The notes under the pieces are model-generated. The model had not been told where the DNA came from. It worked only from the letters and a program-made list of their open reading frames with translations, and made no database searches. The position numbers and the translations under genes are program-made. From Maritimibacter alkaliphilus HTCC2654 (lineage in GTDB: Bacteria > Pseudomonadota > Alphaproteobacteria > Rhodobacterales > Rhodobacteraceae), in NCBI RefSeq assembly GCF_000152805.1, contig NZ_AAMT01000013.1, positions 1 through 64,000 of the forward strand: DNA of 64,000 nucleotides. Direction: 5' to 3'. Below, one piece after another: positions 24,602 to 34,250 of the stretch (position 1 is its first letter; each line of letters opens with the position of its first letter).

Positions 24602-25906
24602 GTGACGGAATTGTCTTTGAGCCGGAGGTCTTTCCTTGGCGGGATGACCGTTGCGCTGGCTGGTACCCGCTTGCCAGCAGCGACACACGAGTTGATCCTC
24701 GCGCCCCAATCGATCAAGGCGCACCTTGCTGGGTACGACGTGTCGATGTTGGGCTTCAACGGTGGTCTGCCGGGCCCAGAAGTCAGAATGCGACAAGGAC
24801 AAACCGCCCGCATTACCCTCGATAACCGATTGGAGGAGGGCGCTCTCGTTCACTGGCATGGGTTGCGGGTTCCAAATCGGATGGATGGTGTCAACGTCCT
24901 CACTCAGGATGTGGTCATTCCGGGCGACTCGTATCGTTATCAATTCGGCGTCCCGGATGCCGGCACGTATTGGTATCACTCGCATTACCTGTCTTACGAT
25001 CAGGTCAGCCGCGGTCTTTTCGGCGCCTTCATCGTCGAGGAGCAAAATGCGCCGGCTGTCGACCATGACATCGTTGTTCAGTTCTTCGATGTCTTGCTGG
25101 ATCAGTCCGGGCAGTACGACGAAGCGTTCAACCCGGCCCACTTCGCAACCGAGGGCCGTATCGGCAATACGGTCACGGCACTTGTTTTCAATGGAACCGG
25201 CAAGACTGTGAAACGAGGCGACCGTCTGCGACTGCGTCTCATAAATCCCTCTATCGACAGGGTGTACCGTGTCGGCCTGGATGGTTTGATAGGCAAGATC
25301 GTTGCACTGGATGGCATACCTCTGGCGCATCCTCGGACGCTCGAACCGATCCTTCTCGCTCCGGGGCAAAGATGCGATGTGATTGGTGATGCGACCGGGC
25401 CTATTAGATTCGACGACAGCTTTGGAGAACAGACGTTGAGCCTTGGCGAAATCGCTGTTTCCGGTTCCCGTGAGCCCGCGAAAGCGCCCATCACCGCATT
25501 GCCCGCCAACCGAATGCCCGCCCCGAAAGACCCCGGCCAAACCGCGGAGCTGGTGCTCCAGGGAGGTGCGGGAAGCGCGTCCCACAACGGCACAGGGACA
25601 TGGGCGCTCAATGACGTATCCGGCCTGCCTCGAAGGCCTTTCCTATCCGCCGCGCAGGGGACGACCGCGCGCATTTCGATCCGCAACGAAACCGGGTTCC
25701 CACACGTCATGCATCTGCATGGCCACCATTTCTGGGAACTCGATGCGGCGGGTGAAGCCGGTCCATACCGGGACTCGACCTATCTGGATACCGGCGAGAC
25801 GCGGGATATTCTCGTCGTCCTGGACAATCCGGGATCGTGGATGCTGCATTGCCACATGTTGAGCCACCAAGCCGACGGTATGGCAACGTGGATCAGAGTC
25901 GGCTGA
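24602..25906 (+). CDS. Tat-exported multicopper oxidase 2
   Basis: 434 residues. The Tat signal SRRSFLGGMTVALAG is followed by three cupredoxin domains, with copper ligands HWHGLRVPN, YWYHSHY, HVMHLHGHHFWEL and the C-terminal LHCHMLSHQADGM. It is a second CueO-like cuprous oxidase and clearly a paralogue of the 16199 gene (same ligand pattern, same VTxDxGPGxW-like end), with 30 fewer residues. The start is GTG 24602 with a weak ribosome site. Its promoter is unclear, and it may be read from the transpeptidase promoter. Confidence 0.9.
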   Translation: MTELSLSRRSFLGGMTVALAGTRLPAATHELILAPQSIKAHLAGYDVSMLGFNGGLPGPEVRMRQGQTARITLDNRLEEGALVHWHGLRVPNRMDGVNVLTQDVVIPGDSYRYQFGVPDAGTYWYHSHYLSYDQVSRGLFGAFIVEEQNAPAVDHDIVVQFFDVLLDQSGQYDEAFNPAHFATEGRIGNTVTALVFNGTGKTVKRGDRLRLRLINPSIDRVYRVGLDGLIGKIVALDGIPLAHPRTLEPILLAPGQRCDVIGDATGPIRFDDSFGEQTLSLGEIAVSGSREPAKAPITALPANRMPAPKDPGQTAELVLQGGAGSASHNGTGTWALNDVSGLPRRPFLSAAQGTTARISIRNETGFPHVMHLHGHHFWELDAAGEAGPYRDSTYLDTGETRDILVVLDNPGSWMLHCHMLSHQADGMATWIRVG

Positions 25907-25917
25907 GGGTCGAGACG

Positions 25918-25935
25918 GATACATACCGTTACAAA
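25918..25935 (+). promoter_or_regulatory. Tandem TACA direct repeat
   Basis: GATACATACCGTTACAAA has TACA at 25920 and 25930, 10 bp apart, about 85 bp before the DsbB start. It resembles the pairs near the response regulator and the first L,D-transpeptidase. Confidence 0.45.
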
Positions 25936-26019
25936 TCTCTGAATGATAACAGGCCTTTCGCCGTCTACGTAACCTGACAAGCGAGAAACAGGTCCATCGA
26001 CTGCCAATGGGAGCGTTCA

Positions 26020-26532
26020 TTGACCCTGACACCAAAATCTCTCGGCATGACTGCGGCGGCAGGATCAGCCGCCTTGCTGTTGGGGGCCTTCGTTTTCCAG
26101 GCTCTTGGGTACGCGCCGTGCGCAATGTGCATCTGGCAACGCTACCCACACGCAATCGCCATTGGAATGGGCGCTCTGTTGCTCTTTGCTCTGCCGATTT
26201 TGCCAATCCTGATAATCGGTGCCCTGTCGGTACTCAGCACATCCGCGTTGGGAGTGTTTCATACCGGTGTCGAGCGCGGCTGGTGGGAGGGACCGACTTC
26301 TTGCACGGGATCCGGCCTCGATGTTTCCCAAATGTCGGTATCGGAATTGCTGCCCTCTGCCAGTTCAAATACGTCCAATCTTGTTCTGTGCAGTGAGGTT
26401 GTCTGGGAATTTCTGACGTTGTCCATGGCCAGTTGGAACGCGATCCTAAGCGGTGTCCTTGCTTGCCTCTGGTTGGTCGCGATCGCAAGACATCAAAAGG
26501 TTCGGTGGCATGGGGTCGCGGACGTTTCTTGA
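26020..26532 (+). CDS. DsbB-family disulfide oxidoreductase 1
   Basis: 170 residues with four membrane helices, the first periplasmic redox motif CAMC (ALGYAPCAMCIWQRYPHAIAI) and a second periplasmic loop with two more Cys (SCTGSG and LCSEV), the DsbB pattern for re-oxidising DsbA with quinone. The loop between the second pair is long. The start is TTG 26020 with GGGAG 6 bases before. It is followed 42 bases later by an L,D-transpeptidase and probably forms an operon with it. Confidence 0.87.
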   Translation: MTLTPKSLGMTAAAGSAALLLGAFVFQALGYAPCAMCIWQRYPHAIAIGMGALLLFALPILPILIIGALSVLSTSALGVFHTGVERGWWEGPTSCTGSGLDVSQMSVSELLPSASSNTSNLVLCSEVVWEFLTLSMASWNAILSGVLACLWLVAIARHQKVRWHGVADVS

Positions 26533-26574
26533 ATCGTCCCGCATTCATCGAAAACAAACAAAGGGCTTCGCTTC

Positions 26575-27240
26575 ATGGTTACAAGACGACACTTCCTTGC
26601 ACTTTCCGGCTCGCTGTTTTCAGCGTCTCTGAGTTCGCCAGCATTCGCTAAGACCTGGCCGTCAACAGCCGAAAAAGCAGCTTGGGATGCGCAGATCACG
26701 CCCGCCAACTATGACCCGGCAACAACCAACCCATGGGGGCTGCATCCCAGGCTGCTGCCGCAACGCGTTTTGGCGAATGACGGTTTGCGCCCGGGTGACA
26801 TTCACGTCGATGCGATCGCGCGCTATCTGTACCATATCGAGGAAGGTGGCACCGCGATGCGATACGGGGTGGCGATTGCCAAGGGCGATCTCTATGAACC
26901 CGGCACCTATACGATCCGCCGAAAGGTCGAATGGCCGCACTGGACGCCAACGCAGTCAATGATCGAACGCGATCCGGAGGCTTACGAGCGGTTTGCCGAC
27001 GGTATGGAGCCCGGCCCCAACAATGCCTTGGGCAGCAGGGCTTTGTATCTATTCGTCGGAGATCGGGATACGTACCTTCGAATTCACGGAACGCCGAGCC
27101 CTCGCAGCATTGGCGGCCGGGCCAGTTCGGGATGCGTGCGCATGGTGATGGCCCACATCAATGATCTCTATCCGAATGTCGCTGTCGGATCGACGGCGTT
27201 CCTTTACTCGGCCGAAGACAGCGTTACCGCTCGAAGCTAA
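26575..27240 (+). CDS. L,D-transpeptidase (YkuD fold) 3
   Basis: 221 residues: signal peptide starting MVTRRHFLALSGS (possible Tat) and ending AFAKTW, then a YkuD domain with H171 (RIHGTPSP) and C187 (GRASSGCVRM). It is closely similar along its whole length to the gene at 36028 (same lengths, same motifs IEEGGTAMRYGVAIA and ALYLFVGDRDTYLRIHGT), so the two are recent duplicates. It is the second gene of an operon headed by DsbB. Confidence 0.9.
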   Translation: MVTRRHFLALSGSLFSASLSSPAFAKTWPSTAEKAAWDAQITPANYDPATTNPWGLHPRLLPQRVLANDGLRPGDIHVDAIARYLYHIEEGGTAMRYGVAIAKGDLYEPGTYTIRRKVEWPHWTPTQSMIERDPEAYERFADGMEPGPNNALGSRALYLFVGDRDTYLRIHGTPSPRSIGGRASSGCVRMVMAHINDLYPNVAVGSTAFLYSAEDSVTARS

Positions 27241-27316
27241 CCTATTGCATCTTTGGCTCACACGCCGAGGACTGCGTCGTGCAGGGACATCTTCCAATGA
27301 ATTGTTGGACGAACAC

Positions 27317-27946
27317 TCACGGCTGTGTCGCAAGTGAACTTTCGAACTGTGCGATCGCTACGGATTTGTCGTCCTCATCGTTCTCGAACAGCTTTGTGGT
27401 TCGCACGCCCGGCAACTTGCCAAAATCCGCCATCAGGCGCTTTGGAAAAAATGTGCGTCCGATGGATTCAAATCCTGGTAATTGTCTGAGTACCGCGGAG
27501 GTACTGGCACTACAAAAACCGGAAGCGGCTGGGCCGCTGGCAATTGCAAGGCGCAAAGCCTGCTCCGCGACTTCGGGAGACACATCGATCTCTTGTATGA
27601 CGACATGGTATGTCTCGCGAGCATGAGCCCGCGCATAAAAATCGGCCACTTGTGGAGTAATGCCATAAAGCACATCTCCCCGTTCCGGTACAGCGCTCAG
27701 CCGGACCGTTCCTGCCGGATCGAAGATAACACGCTGCGACCCATTAATCATGACGCTGCTATGCGCACCCGCCCCGGACCTGTTGTTGATCATGGTGTAC
27801 AACGTCAGCGCGGCCGGTCCATCGTGACGGTAGGATGCGCTACTGATGACTTCGGCTGAAGCATCCGGGCGCATGTCGTTTCCTGCACCGCACCCCGCCA
27901 AAATTACCAAGGTTAGAACTGAGAAAATGCGGTTCAAAAAGAGCAC
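27317..27946 (-). CDS. Conserved lipoprotein, unknown function
   Basis: 209 residues from GTG 27946, which has GGAGG 7 bases before it; ATG 27964 is the alternative. The signal ends in the lipobox VILAGC, so the mature protein is lipid anchored. The mature part has SVMINGSQRVIFDPAGTVRL and later GFCSASTSAVLRQLPGF, suggesting a folded enzyme-like domain that I do not recognise (perhaps a DUF4105-like or papain-like layout with Cys and His). The upstream open frame beyond the start is antisense to the EF-hand gene and not real. Confidence 0.7.
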   Translation of the reverse strand: MLFLNRIFSVLTLVILAGCGAGNDMRPDASAEVISSASYRHDGPAALTLYTMINNRSGAGAHSSVMINGSQRVIFDPAGTVRLSAVPERGDVLYGITPQVADFYARAHARETYHVVIQEIDVSPEVAEQALRLAIASGPAASGFCSASTSAVLRQLPGFESIGRTFFPKRLMADFGKLPGVRTTKLFENDEDDKSVAIAQFESSLATQP

Positions 27947-28271
27947 CCTGCAGCCTCCTGCCATGGGTTGAATGATTGAATTTTCGGGATATTCAGGGCC
28001 TCTAGCAATCTCGACATCAACTCTTCCGGATTTCACCTCTACCGAAACATGGGTTCGGTTTCGGTTGGTATACGGATCCTCGACACCTTTTTTTCTGGAT
28101 ATCGCATGTTTCAGATGAAGAGGAGCGTTCGCCCCGAATTGATTTGTCGCAATTTGTAACAGACCCCGCCTTTGTGACCTCGCGATACAAAACACCGGCT
28201 CGCGTGGCATTCCGCATCTGCAGGTGCCCCCCATATGCTGGGTATCGCAACACTGACACGAGGTGATCGAA
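27947..28271. other. Intergenic region between divergent genes
   Basis: About 325 bases without a convincing gene. It must hold the promoters of the divergent lipoprotein and EF-hand genes. A minus-facing pair TTACA and GACA 10 bp apart (28145-28158) weakly matches the TACA tandem repeats. No MerR-type 19-bp promoter was found here. Confidence 0.5.
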
Positions 28272-28880
28272 ATGAAACGCAACACTTTACTCGCTGCAAT
28301 GACCCTGGCTGCAACCGCCCTTGGCGGTGCCGCATTCGCGGACGCCAACCACGGGCGTGGGGGACAATTTGGCGCCCAGAGCGGACCAGGCATGATGCAG
28401 AACGGTGGTCCCGGTATGATGGGGAACATGGGCGGAATGATGGACATGATGAAGCGCATGCACGGAAACATGATGGGCGCAGGCATGATGGGCGCAGGCA
28501 TGGGCAGTGGTATGATGAGCCCAGGCATGGCTGGCGGCATGATGCAAATGTTCGACACTGATGGAGACGGCACAACGACGCCGGAAGAAATGCGCACGCA
28601 GCTGCAGGCCAAGCTTTCCGAGTTTGACAGCGACGGGGATGGAAGCCTCTCGATTACCGAGTTTGAAGCTCTCCACAGCGCGATGATCCGCGAAATGATG
28701 GTGGATCGCTTCCAACACCTCGATGCCGATGGCGACGGCGCGGTGACGCCGGAAGAGATGGCCGCTCCTGCCGATAGGATGGAGCGGATGCAGATGATGC
28801 GGTCGAATATGGCAGATGCGCCTGCGCGGCCTGGCAACGGTCAGGGCATGGGCAACGGCTCCATGATGCAGGACAACTGA
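28272..28880 (+). CDS. Exported Met-rich EF-hand protein
   Basis: 202 residues: signal peptide ending AFA, then a Met/Gly-rich stretch (about 35-92) with many MM pairs in GMM/NMM contexts, then three EF-hand loops (DTDGDGTTT, DSDGDGSLS, DADGDGAVT) and a second Met-rich tail. The Met motifs suit Cu(I)/Ag(I) binding and the EF-hands Ca(II). GAGGTGA lies 5 bases before ATG 28272. A strong hairpin follows. A periplasmic copper scavenger or storage role is inference. Confidence 0.85.
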   Translation: MKRNTLLAAMTLAATALGGAAFADANHGRGGQFGAQSGPGMMQNGGPGMMGNMGGMMDMMKRMHGNMMGAGMMGAGMGSGMMSPGMAGGMMQMFDTDGDGTTTPEEMRTQLQAKLSEFDSDGDGSLSITEFEALHSAMIREMMVDRFQHLDADGDGAVTPEEMAAPADRMERMQMMRSNMADAPARPGNGQGMGNGSMMQDN

Positions 28881-28886
28881 GCCAAT

Positions 28887-28911
28887 GGGTGCCGGTTTTT
28901 TTCCGGCACCC
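28887..28911 (+). terminator. Perfect 9-bp hairpin
   Basis: GGGTGCCGG and CCGGCACCC flank a 7-T loop, right after the EF-hand gene stop. There is no T-run downstream, but the stem is strong enough to act as a terminator or mRNA stabiliser. Confidence 0.6.
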
Positions 28912-29020
28912 GTCCTCACAACCCCAAAACCATTCGCGGTCGGGACATTGAACCGAACCGCGACCTGAACCGTTTAGCCTCGGTATGCCAACAAATAGAG
29001 ACACGGAAAGGAAAATTCCC

Positions 29021-29407
29021 ATGGCCTATACCTATGATCGCGTCCTGAAAGACACCAAAATCGATGACGCAGAGATGCGTGTTCGGGATGCTTTGGCAGA
29101 CAAGGGCTTCGGCGTTCTGACTGAGATTGACGTCAAAGCGACGATGAAAAAGAAACTTGATGCGGACATGCCGCCTTACCGCATCTTGGGGGCCTGTAAT
29201 CCGGGCATGGCGCACAAAGCCATCGAGATCGAGCCTCGCATCGGTGCGATGCTTCCCTGCAATGTTATCCTGCGGCAACTGGACGGCGACACCGAGGTCA
29301 GCGCGGTCGATCCTGTCGCTTCGATGCAGGCGGTGCAGAACCAAGACCTGGACGCGGTCGCCGGCGAAGTCCGCGATCTCCTTCGGGACGCCCTCGACAC
29401 CGCGTGA
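29021..29407 (+). CDS. DUF302 protein
   Basis: 128 residues with the DUF302 layout: an amphipathic start (VRDALADKGFGVLTEIDVKATMKKKLDADMPPYRILGACNPGMAHKAI) and a C-terminal half with PCNVILRQLDG. The single conserved Cys (GACNPGMA) is typical. DUF302 proteins bind small ligands and often sit beside copper and sulfur genes; the role is not established. ATG 29021 follows AAGGAAAA. An upstream in-frame ATG at 28985 is less likely because it precedes the ribosome site. Confidence 0.85.
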   Translation: MAYTYDRVLKDTKIDDAEMRVRDALADKGFGVLTEIDVKATMKKKLDADMPPYRILGACNPGMAHKAIEIEPRIGAMLPCNVILRQLDGDTEVSAVDPVASMQAVQNQDLDAVAGEVRDLLRDALDTA

Positions 29408-29438
29408 TGCCGGGATGGGCGTTGGATGCCCTGTCGCA

Positions 29439-29466
29439 GATCGAGCGCCTTTAGCGGTGCTCGATC
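29439..29466 (+). terminator. Inverted repeat after the DUF302 gene
   Basis: GATCGAGC and GCTCGATC are separated by 12 bases, 30 bases after the stop. A moderate hairpin without a T-run, so a possible terminator. Confidence 0.4.
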
Positions 29467-29512
29467 AATGCCATCTAATCCCCACGTAAATTCCTGATGA
29501 GGAACTCACCCA

Positions 29513-30433
29513 GTGCTGCCAGCGGGATTGCCATTTCCGGATATTGGAACCGACCTCTTCTCCTTCGACATCGGGGGGGTCACATTCGCACTCCGCTGGT
29601 ACGCGCTAGCCTATATCTTCGGTATCCTGATTGGCTGGCGCATTTGTTCGAGTGCCATAAGCCGTCCCGCGCTCTGGACGTCAGCTGGACCGCCGCTTGA
29701 CCGAACGCAGATCGAAGATCTTCTGACGTGGATCATCATCGGCGTGATTGCTGGTGGTCGCCTGGGCTTTGTACTGTTCTACCAGCCCGCATATTATCTC
29801 GCCAATCCCTTGGAAATTCTGATGGTCTGGCAAGGCGGCATGTCTTTCCACGGGGGGTTCGCGGGAGTTGTCATCGCGGCCTTGCTGTTCTGCCTTAGAC
29901 AGAACGCGTCATTGCTCAGCACTGGCGACTTGCTGGCTTTGGCAACACCACCAGGCTTGTTTCTTGGAAGGCTGGCGAACTTCACCAACAATGAGTTGTG
30001 GGGGCGTCCAACGGACGTTCCCTGGGCGGTGATCTTTCCCGGCGAAGTCGCGCAGGCCTGCCCAGGGGTTAGCGGCCTCTGCGCCCGACACCCGTCCCAG
30101 CTGTACGAGGCGGTATTGGAGGGGCTCATTCTTGGAATACTGCTCATTTATCTCGCTTGGGGCCGGGGCTGGCTGAAAATGCCCGGTGCCTTGGCTGGCG
30201 TGTTTCTGACCGGCTATGGTCTTGCCCGAAGTTTCGTCGAGATGTTCCGGCAACCGGACCAACAATTTGTGACGGCGGACAACCCGATCGGCCATGCGCT
30301 TCATTTTGGTGAGTGGGGTTTGACCATGGGCCAGTTGCTCTCCATGCCAATGGCGCTGGTCGGGCTGGCGTTGATCGTGTTCGCCCGGCGGGAACGGGGC
30401 CGGACAGCGCCACCCCGCAGAGCCGCAATGTAA
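29513..30433 (+). CDS. lgt: Prolipoprotein diacylglyceryl transferase Lgt
   Basis: 306 residues with seven membrane helices and the Lgt landmarks: [57 protein letters not shown] and [12 protein letters not shown]. It transfers diacylglyceryl from phosphatidylglycerol to the lipobox Cys, the first step of lipoprotein maturation. The start is GTG 29513 behind GAGGA. A housekeeping lgt is expected elsewhere, so this is probably an accessory copy; lspA and lnt are also in this window. Confidence 0.93.
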   Translation: MLPAGLPFPDIGTDLFSFDIGGVTFALRWYALAYIFGILIGWRICSSAISRPALWTSAGPPLDRTQIEDLLTWIIIGVIAGGRLGFVLFYQPAYYLANPLEILMVWQGGMSFHGGFAGVVIAALLFCLRQNASLLSTGDLLALATPPGLFLGRLANFTNNELWGRPTDVPWAVIFPGEVAQACPGVSGLCARHPSQLYEAVLEGLILGILLIYLAWGRGWLKMPGALAGVFLTGYGLARSFVEMFRQPDQQFVTADNPIGHALHFGEWGLTMGQLLSMPMALVGLALIVFARRERGRTAPPRRAAM

Positions 30434-30451
30434 TCGCCGTACTGATCTCTC

Positions 30452-30482
30452 TTGACCCTCCCGCGGATGGAAGCCCTAGGCA
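30452..30482 (+). promoter_or_regulatory. CueR-type promoter of the second copper ATPase
   Basis: -35 TTGACC, 19-bp spacer CTCCC...GGAAG with imperfect dyad, -10 TAGGCA. The predicted start near 30489 supports translation from ATG 30512, not from the TTG at 30452. Confidence 0.75.
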
Positions 30483-30511
30483 AGAGAAGCATTCTCGGAA
30501 AGGACCGCAAA

Positions 30512-32857
30512 ATGAGCACTCCCGACAGTTCTGAAACCACAGCAGCTTCTTCGGTATTCGTTTGCCCCATGCACCCTGAGGTGCGGCAGGACGAGCCCGG
30601 CAATTGTCCGAAATGCGGGATGCACCTCGTGCCGGAATCGGAGCTCGAGGTCCATTCAGCACATGATCATCACGAACACCACGCGGGTGCCACGCCGGCC
30701 GATGGCCGATATGATCTGGTTCCTACAGGACATGATGGTCCCATTTTCACCTGCCCGATGCACCCTCAGGTGCGGCAGCCTGATCCGGGCGCGTGTCCGA
30801 TCTGTGGTATGGGATTGGAACTGGAATCCGGTGTGCCGGGCGATGAAGGTCCAAATCCCGAACTGGTGGATTTCACACGGCGGTTCTGGGTCGGCACAGT
30901 CCTGACGATCCCGCTCCTTGTCCTCACGATGGGGCCATTCGTCGGTTTCCCCGCAGTCCGGACTTTTTTTGGCGAAAGCACCACACAATGGATCGAATTG
31001 ATCCTGGCAACGCCAGTGGTCTTGTGGTGCGGCTGGCCGTTTCTGGAACGCGGATGGATTTCGTTCCGCACATTGAACCTCAACATGTTCTCCCTGATCG
31101 GCATGGGCGTTCTTGCCGCCTGGCTCTTCAGCGTCGTTGCCGTTCTCGCACCGGACATATTCCCTGATGGGTTCCGAGACTCCGAAGGCCATGTCGGCGT
31201 CTATTTCGAGGCGGCGGCGGTGATCGTGACGCTGGTGCTGCTCGGCCAGGTGATGGAACTACGCGCCCGCGAGGGGACCGGCAAGGCGATCCGCGCGCTT
31301 CTCGACATGGCGGCAAAGACCGCGCGGGTCATCCGGGACGACGGATCCGAGGAGGAAATCCCGCTGGAGGACGTGCAAGTCGGGGACCGGCTGCGCGTGC
31401 GGCCCGGTGACAAGGTGCCGGTCGATGGCGTGGTTCTGGACGGCCGGTCCTCGGTCGACGAAAGCATGATCTCCGGTGAACCCGTGCCGGTCGAGAAGAC
31501 CGAGGGCGACCCGCTGACCGGCGCGACGATCAATGGCACCGGCAGTCTGGTGATGGAGGCGACGCGTGTCGGGTCCGACACGATGCTGGCTCAAATTGTC
31601 GAGATGGTGTCGAACGCGCAGCGCTCGCGCGCCCCGATCCAGAAATACGCCGACAAGGTGGCGGGATATTTCGTTCCGGCCGTCATCGGTATCGCGGTCC
31701 TGTCCTTCATCGCCTGGGCGATCTGGGGGCCCGCGCCTGCGCTTTCCTACGCATTGATTTCGGCGGTGGCGGTTCTGATCATCGCCTGTCCTTGTGCGCT
31801 TGGCCTGGCGACACCGATGTCGATCATGACAGCGACAGGACGGGGCGCTCAGGCAGGGGTGCTGATCAAGAACGCCGAGGCGCTGGAGCGGTTCGAGAAA
31901 GTCGATACCCTGATCGTCGACAAGACCGGCACGTTGACCGAAGGCAAGCCGCGGCTTGTCGACGTACTCCCGCAACCCGGCCACGACGAAGCCGAGGTCT
32001 TGCGTCTCGCCGCATCGCTTGAGCGCGGATCGGAGCACCCCTTGGCCGAAGCGATCGTCAGGGGTGCGGAGGAGCGAGATGTCAAAATGGACGAGGCACG
32101 GGACTTCGAGGCGGTCACTGGCAAGGGCGTCAAGGGGGTCGTTGACGGCAAAGCGGTCGCGCTCGGCAATTTGGCGATGATCCGCGAATTGGGGCTCGAG
32201 GCGGGCGCGTTGACCGCCAAGGCCAATGCCCGCCGCGACGAAGGCGAGACGGTCATGTTCGTTGTGCTGGATGGCGAGATCGCCGGTCTAGTTGCTGTCG
32301 CCGACCCAGTGAAGGAGACCACGCCAGAAGCCATCGAGGATCTGCATGAACTGGGGTTCCGCGTCATCATGGCGACCGGCGACAACGAACGCACGGCCAA
32401 GGCCATCGGCACGCGGCTCGGAATCGATGAGATCCGGGCCGACGTGCTGCCGGAGGACAAGGCGCGGATCATCCTTGAGTTGCAAGAGGCGGGCCACAAG
32501 GTCGCCATGGCCGGGGATGGCGTCAACGACGCCCCCGCGCTCGCGCAGGCCGATGTCGGCATCGCCATGGGCACCGGCGCCGATGTGGCCATCGAAAGCG
32601 CGGGCGTCACGCTGGTCAAGGGCAACCTTGATGGTATCGTGCGTGCGCGGCGGCTCGCCCGGGCCACGATGCGCAACATCCGCCAGAACCTGTTCTTCGC
32701 GCTGATCTACAACGCCTCCGGCGTGCCGGTCGCGGCGGGAGTTCTGTTTCCCTTCTTTGGCATCCTCATCAGTCCGATGTTTGCTGCCTTCGCCATGAGC
32801 GCGTCGTCAATCTCGGTGGTGCTCAATTCGCTGCGCCTTCGCGGCGTTCGTATCTAG
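30512..32857 (+). CDS. Copper-type P1B ATPase with two HMBD domains
   Basis: 781 residues. Instead of HMA domains the N terminus has two heavy-metal-binding (HMBD) modules, each with CPMHPEV or CPMHPQV and CPKCGM or CPICGM, joined by a His-rich linker ([10 protein letters not shown]). The core has CPC (C426-C428, [12 protein letters not shown]), phosphorylation D470 (DKTGTLTEG), HP motif SEHPLAEAI and hinge [11 protein letters not shown] with this N terminus is typical of Cu(I)/Ag(I) exporters. ATG 30512 follows AAAGGA and the CueR-type promoter. It is clearly different from copA at 19201. Confidence 0.93.
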   Translation: MSTPDSSETTAASSVFVCPMHPEVRQDEPGNCPKCGMHLVPESELEVHSAHDHHEHHAGATPADGRYDLVPTGHDGPIFTCPMHPQVRQPDPGACPICGMGLELESGVPGDEGPNPELVDFTRRFWVGTVLTIPLLVLTMGPFVGFPAVRTFFGESTTQWIELILATPVVLWCGWPFLERGWISFRTLNLNMFSLIGMGVLAAWLFSVVAVLAPDIFPDGFRDSEGHVGVYFEAAAVIVTLVLLGQVMELRAREGTGKAIRALLDMAAKTARVIRDDGSEEEIPLEDVQVGDRLRVRPGDKVPVDGVVLDGRSSVDESMISGEPVPVEKTEGDPLTGATINGTGSLVMEATRVGSDTMLAQIVEMVSNAQRSRAPIQKYADKVAGYFVPAVIGIAVLSFIAWAIWGPAPALSYALISAVAVLIIACPCALGLATPMSIMTATGRGAQAGVLIKNAEALERFEKVDTLIVDKTGTLTEGKPRLVDVLPQPGHDEAEVLRLAASLERGSEHPLAEAIVRGAEERDVKMDEARDFEAVTGKGVKGVVDGKAVALGNLAMIRELGLEAGALTAKANARRDEGETVMFVVLDGEIAGLVAVADPVKETTPEAIEDLHELGFRVIMATGDNERTAKAIGTRLGIDEIRADVLPEDKARIILELQEAGHKVAMAGDGVNDAPALAQADVGIAMGTGADVAIESAGVTLVKGNLDGIVRARRLARATMRNIRQNLFFALIYNASGVPVAAGVLFPFFGILISPMFAAFAMSASSISVVLNSLRLRGVRI

Positions 32858-32905
32858 AAGCGCGCAACAGCGTTCGGATGAACCAAAATTAAAAGGGGGC
32901 CATTT

Positions 32906-34243
32906 ATGCAGAGCGAAAAAGAAACGTACCGCGAAAATTCCATCAGTCTGGGCGGAGCCGTTGCGATGGGGACAGGCGTGATGATCGGCGCTGGAATCTT
33001 TGCGTTGACGGGGCAAATCGCGCAGCTCGCCGGCCCGCTTTTCCCGCTTGCATTCATCGCCGGCGCGGTCGTCACAAGCTTCAGCGCCTACAGCTACATC
33101 AGGATGTCGAACAAATGGCCGTCCTCGGGTGGCATCGCCATGATCCTGCAGAAATGCTATGGCCCCGGAGCCATCGCGGGCGGGGCCGCACTGCTGATGG
33201 CGCTCAGCATGGTGATCGCGGAAAGCCTCGTCGCGCGAACCTTCGCCACCTATGTCCTGCGCCCTTTCGATATCGAAGGTGGCCCATTGGTCCCCGCTCT
33301 GGCTGTGGCCGTGATCGTTTTCGCCTTTTTGGTGAACATGGCCGGAAACCGCTCGGTCGGGCTGTTCTCGTTGATCATGGCCGCGATCAAGATCGGAGGC
33401 ATAGCTCTGTTTGGCATCGCGGCCCTGTGGTCCAGTGGTTTTGCGTTCGCCGCGGCGTCCGAGACCTCACAATCCTACGGGCTCACGGGGTTCATCGCCT
33501 CTACGGCGCTGGCCATCCTTGCGTTCAAGGGATTCACCACGATCACCAACAGCGGAGCCGAGATCACTGAACCAAATCGCAATGTTGGCCGAGCGATCAT
33601 GTTCTCTATCGGAATCTGCGTCGTCGTCTACCTGTTGGTCGCCTACGGGGTCGGTTCGAGTCTCACGATCGAGGAGATCATCTCAGCGCGTGACTATTCG
33701 CTGGCACAAGCGGCGCAGCCCGCCCTTGGACAAACCGGCTTCATACTCACGGTGATCCTGGCCGCTGTCGCAACGGCGTCCGGCGTTCTGGCCAGCGTCT
33801 TCGCGGTGTCGCGTATGCTGGCGATGCTGACCGACATGGAAATGATCCCGCACAGCCACTTCGGTATGCCAGGTCCCATCCAACGCCACACCCTGGTCTA
33901 TACTGTCGTCATCGCCGCGACGTTGGCCGTGCTCTTTGATTTAGGCCGGATCGCATCCCTCGGTGCTTTCTTTTACCTCGTCATGGACATGATCATACAT
34001 TGGGGCGTGTTCCGCTATCGTCGAGCAGACGTCGGCGCCTTCGGTATCGTGCTTTTGACTGCCCTGGCGCTCGATGCGATAGTACTGGCAGCTTTCACCG
34101 TGATGAAGCTTCAAAGCGACCCGATGATCGTTCTCTACGCCGCTGTCGGGATGATCGCTGTGTTCGCCTTCGAGCGCGTTTACTTGTCGCAATGGGTGGC
34201 ACCGCAAGTCGCCCCCGCCCCCGCCCACGCCCACGGTGATTAG
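32906..34243 (+). CDS. APC-superfamily amino acid/amine permease
   Basis: 445 residues, about twelve membrane helices with the APC signature near the start (GTGVMIGAGIFALTG) and ITEPNRNVGRAI in the middle. The substrate cannot be told; amino acids, polyamines or Nramp-like metals are possible within the superfamily. The C terminus is His/Pro-rich (APAPAHAHGD). GGGGG lies before ATG 32906. It starts 48 bases after the ATPase and is probably in its operon, which could make it copper-induced. Confidence 0.85.
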   Translation: MQSEKETYRENSISLGGAVAMGTGVMIGAGIFALTGQIAQLAGPLFPLAFIAGAVVTSFSAYSYIRMSNKWPSSGGIAMILQKCYGPGAIAGGAALLMALSMVIAESLVARTFATYVLRPFDIEGGPLVPALAVAVIVFAFLVNMAGNRSVGLFSLIMAAIKIGGIALFGIAALWSSGFAFAAASETSQSYGLTGFIASTALAILAFKGFTTITNSGAEITEPNRNVGRAIMFSIGICVVVYLLVAYGVGSSLTIEEIISARDYSLAQAAQPALGQTGFILTVILAAVATASGVLASVFAVSRMLAMLTDMEMIPHSHFGMPGPIQRHTLVYTVVIAATLAVLFDLGRIASLGAFFYLVMDMIIHWGVFRYRRADVGAFGIVLLTALALDAIVLAAFTVMKLQSDPMIVLYAAVGMIAVFAFERVYLSQWVAPQVAPAPAHAHGD

Positions 34244-34250
34244 CCTGCCA

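Noticed and set aside
27947-28837. Upstream extension of the 27317 lipoprotein frame to 506 codons
   Set aside because: The extension is antisense to the EF-hand gene and consists of Met/Ile/Pro repeats; the lipoprotein signal and ribosome site place the start at 27946.
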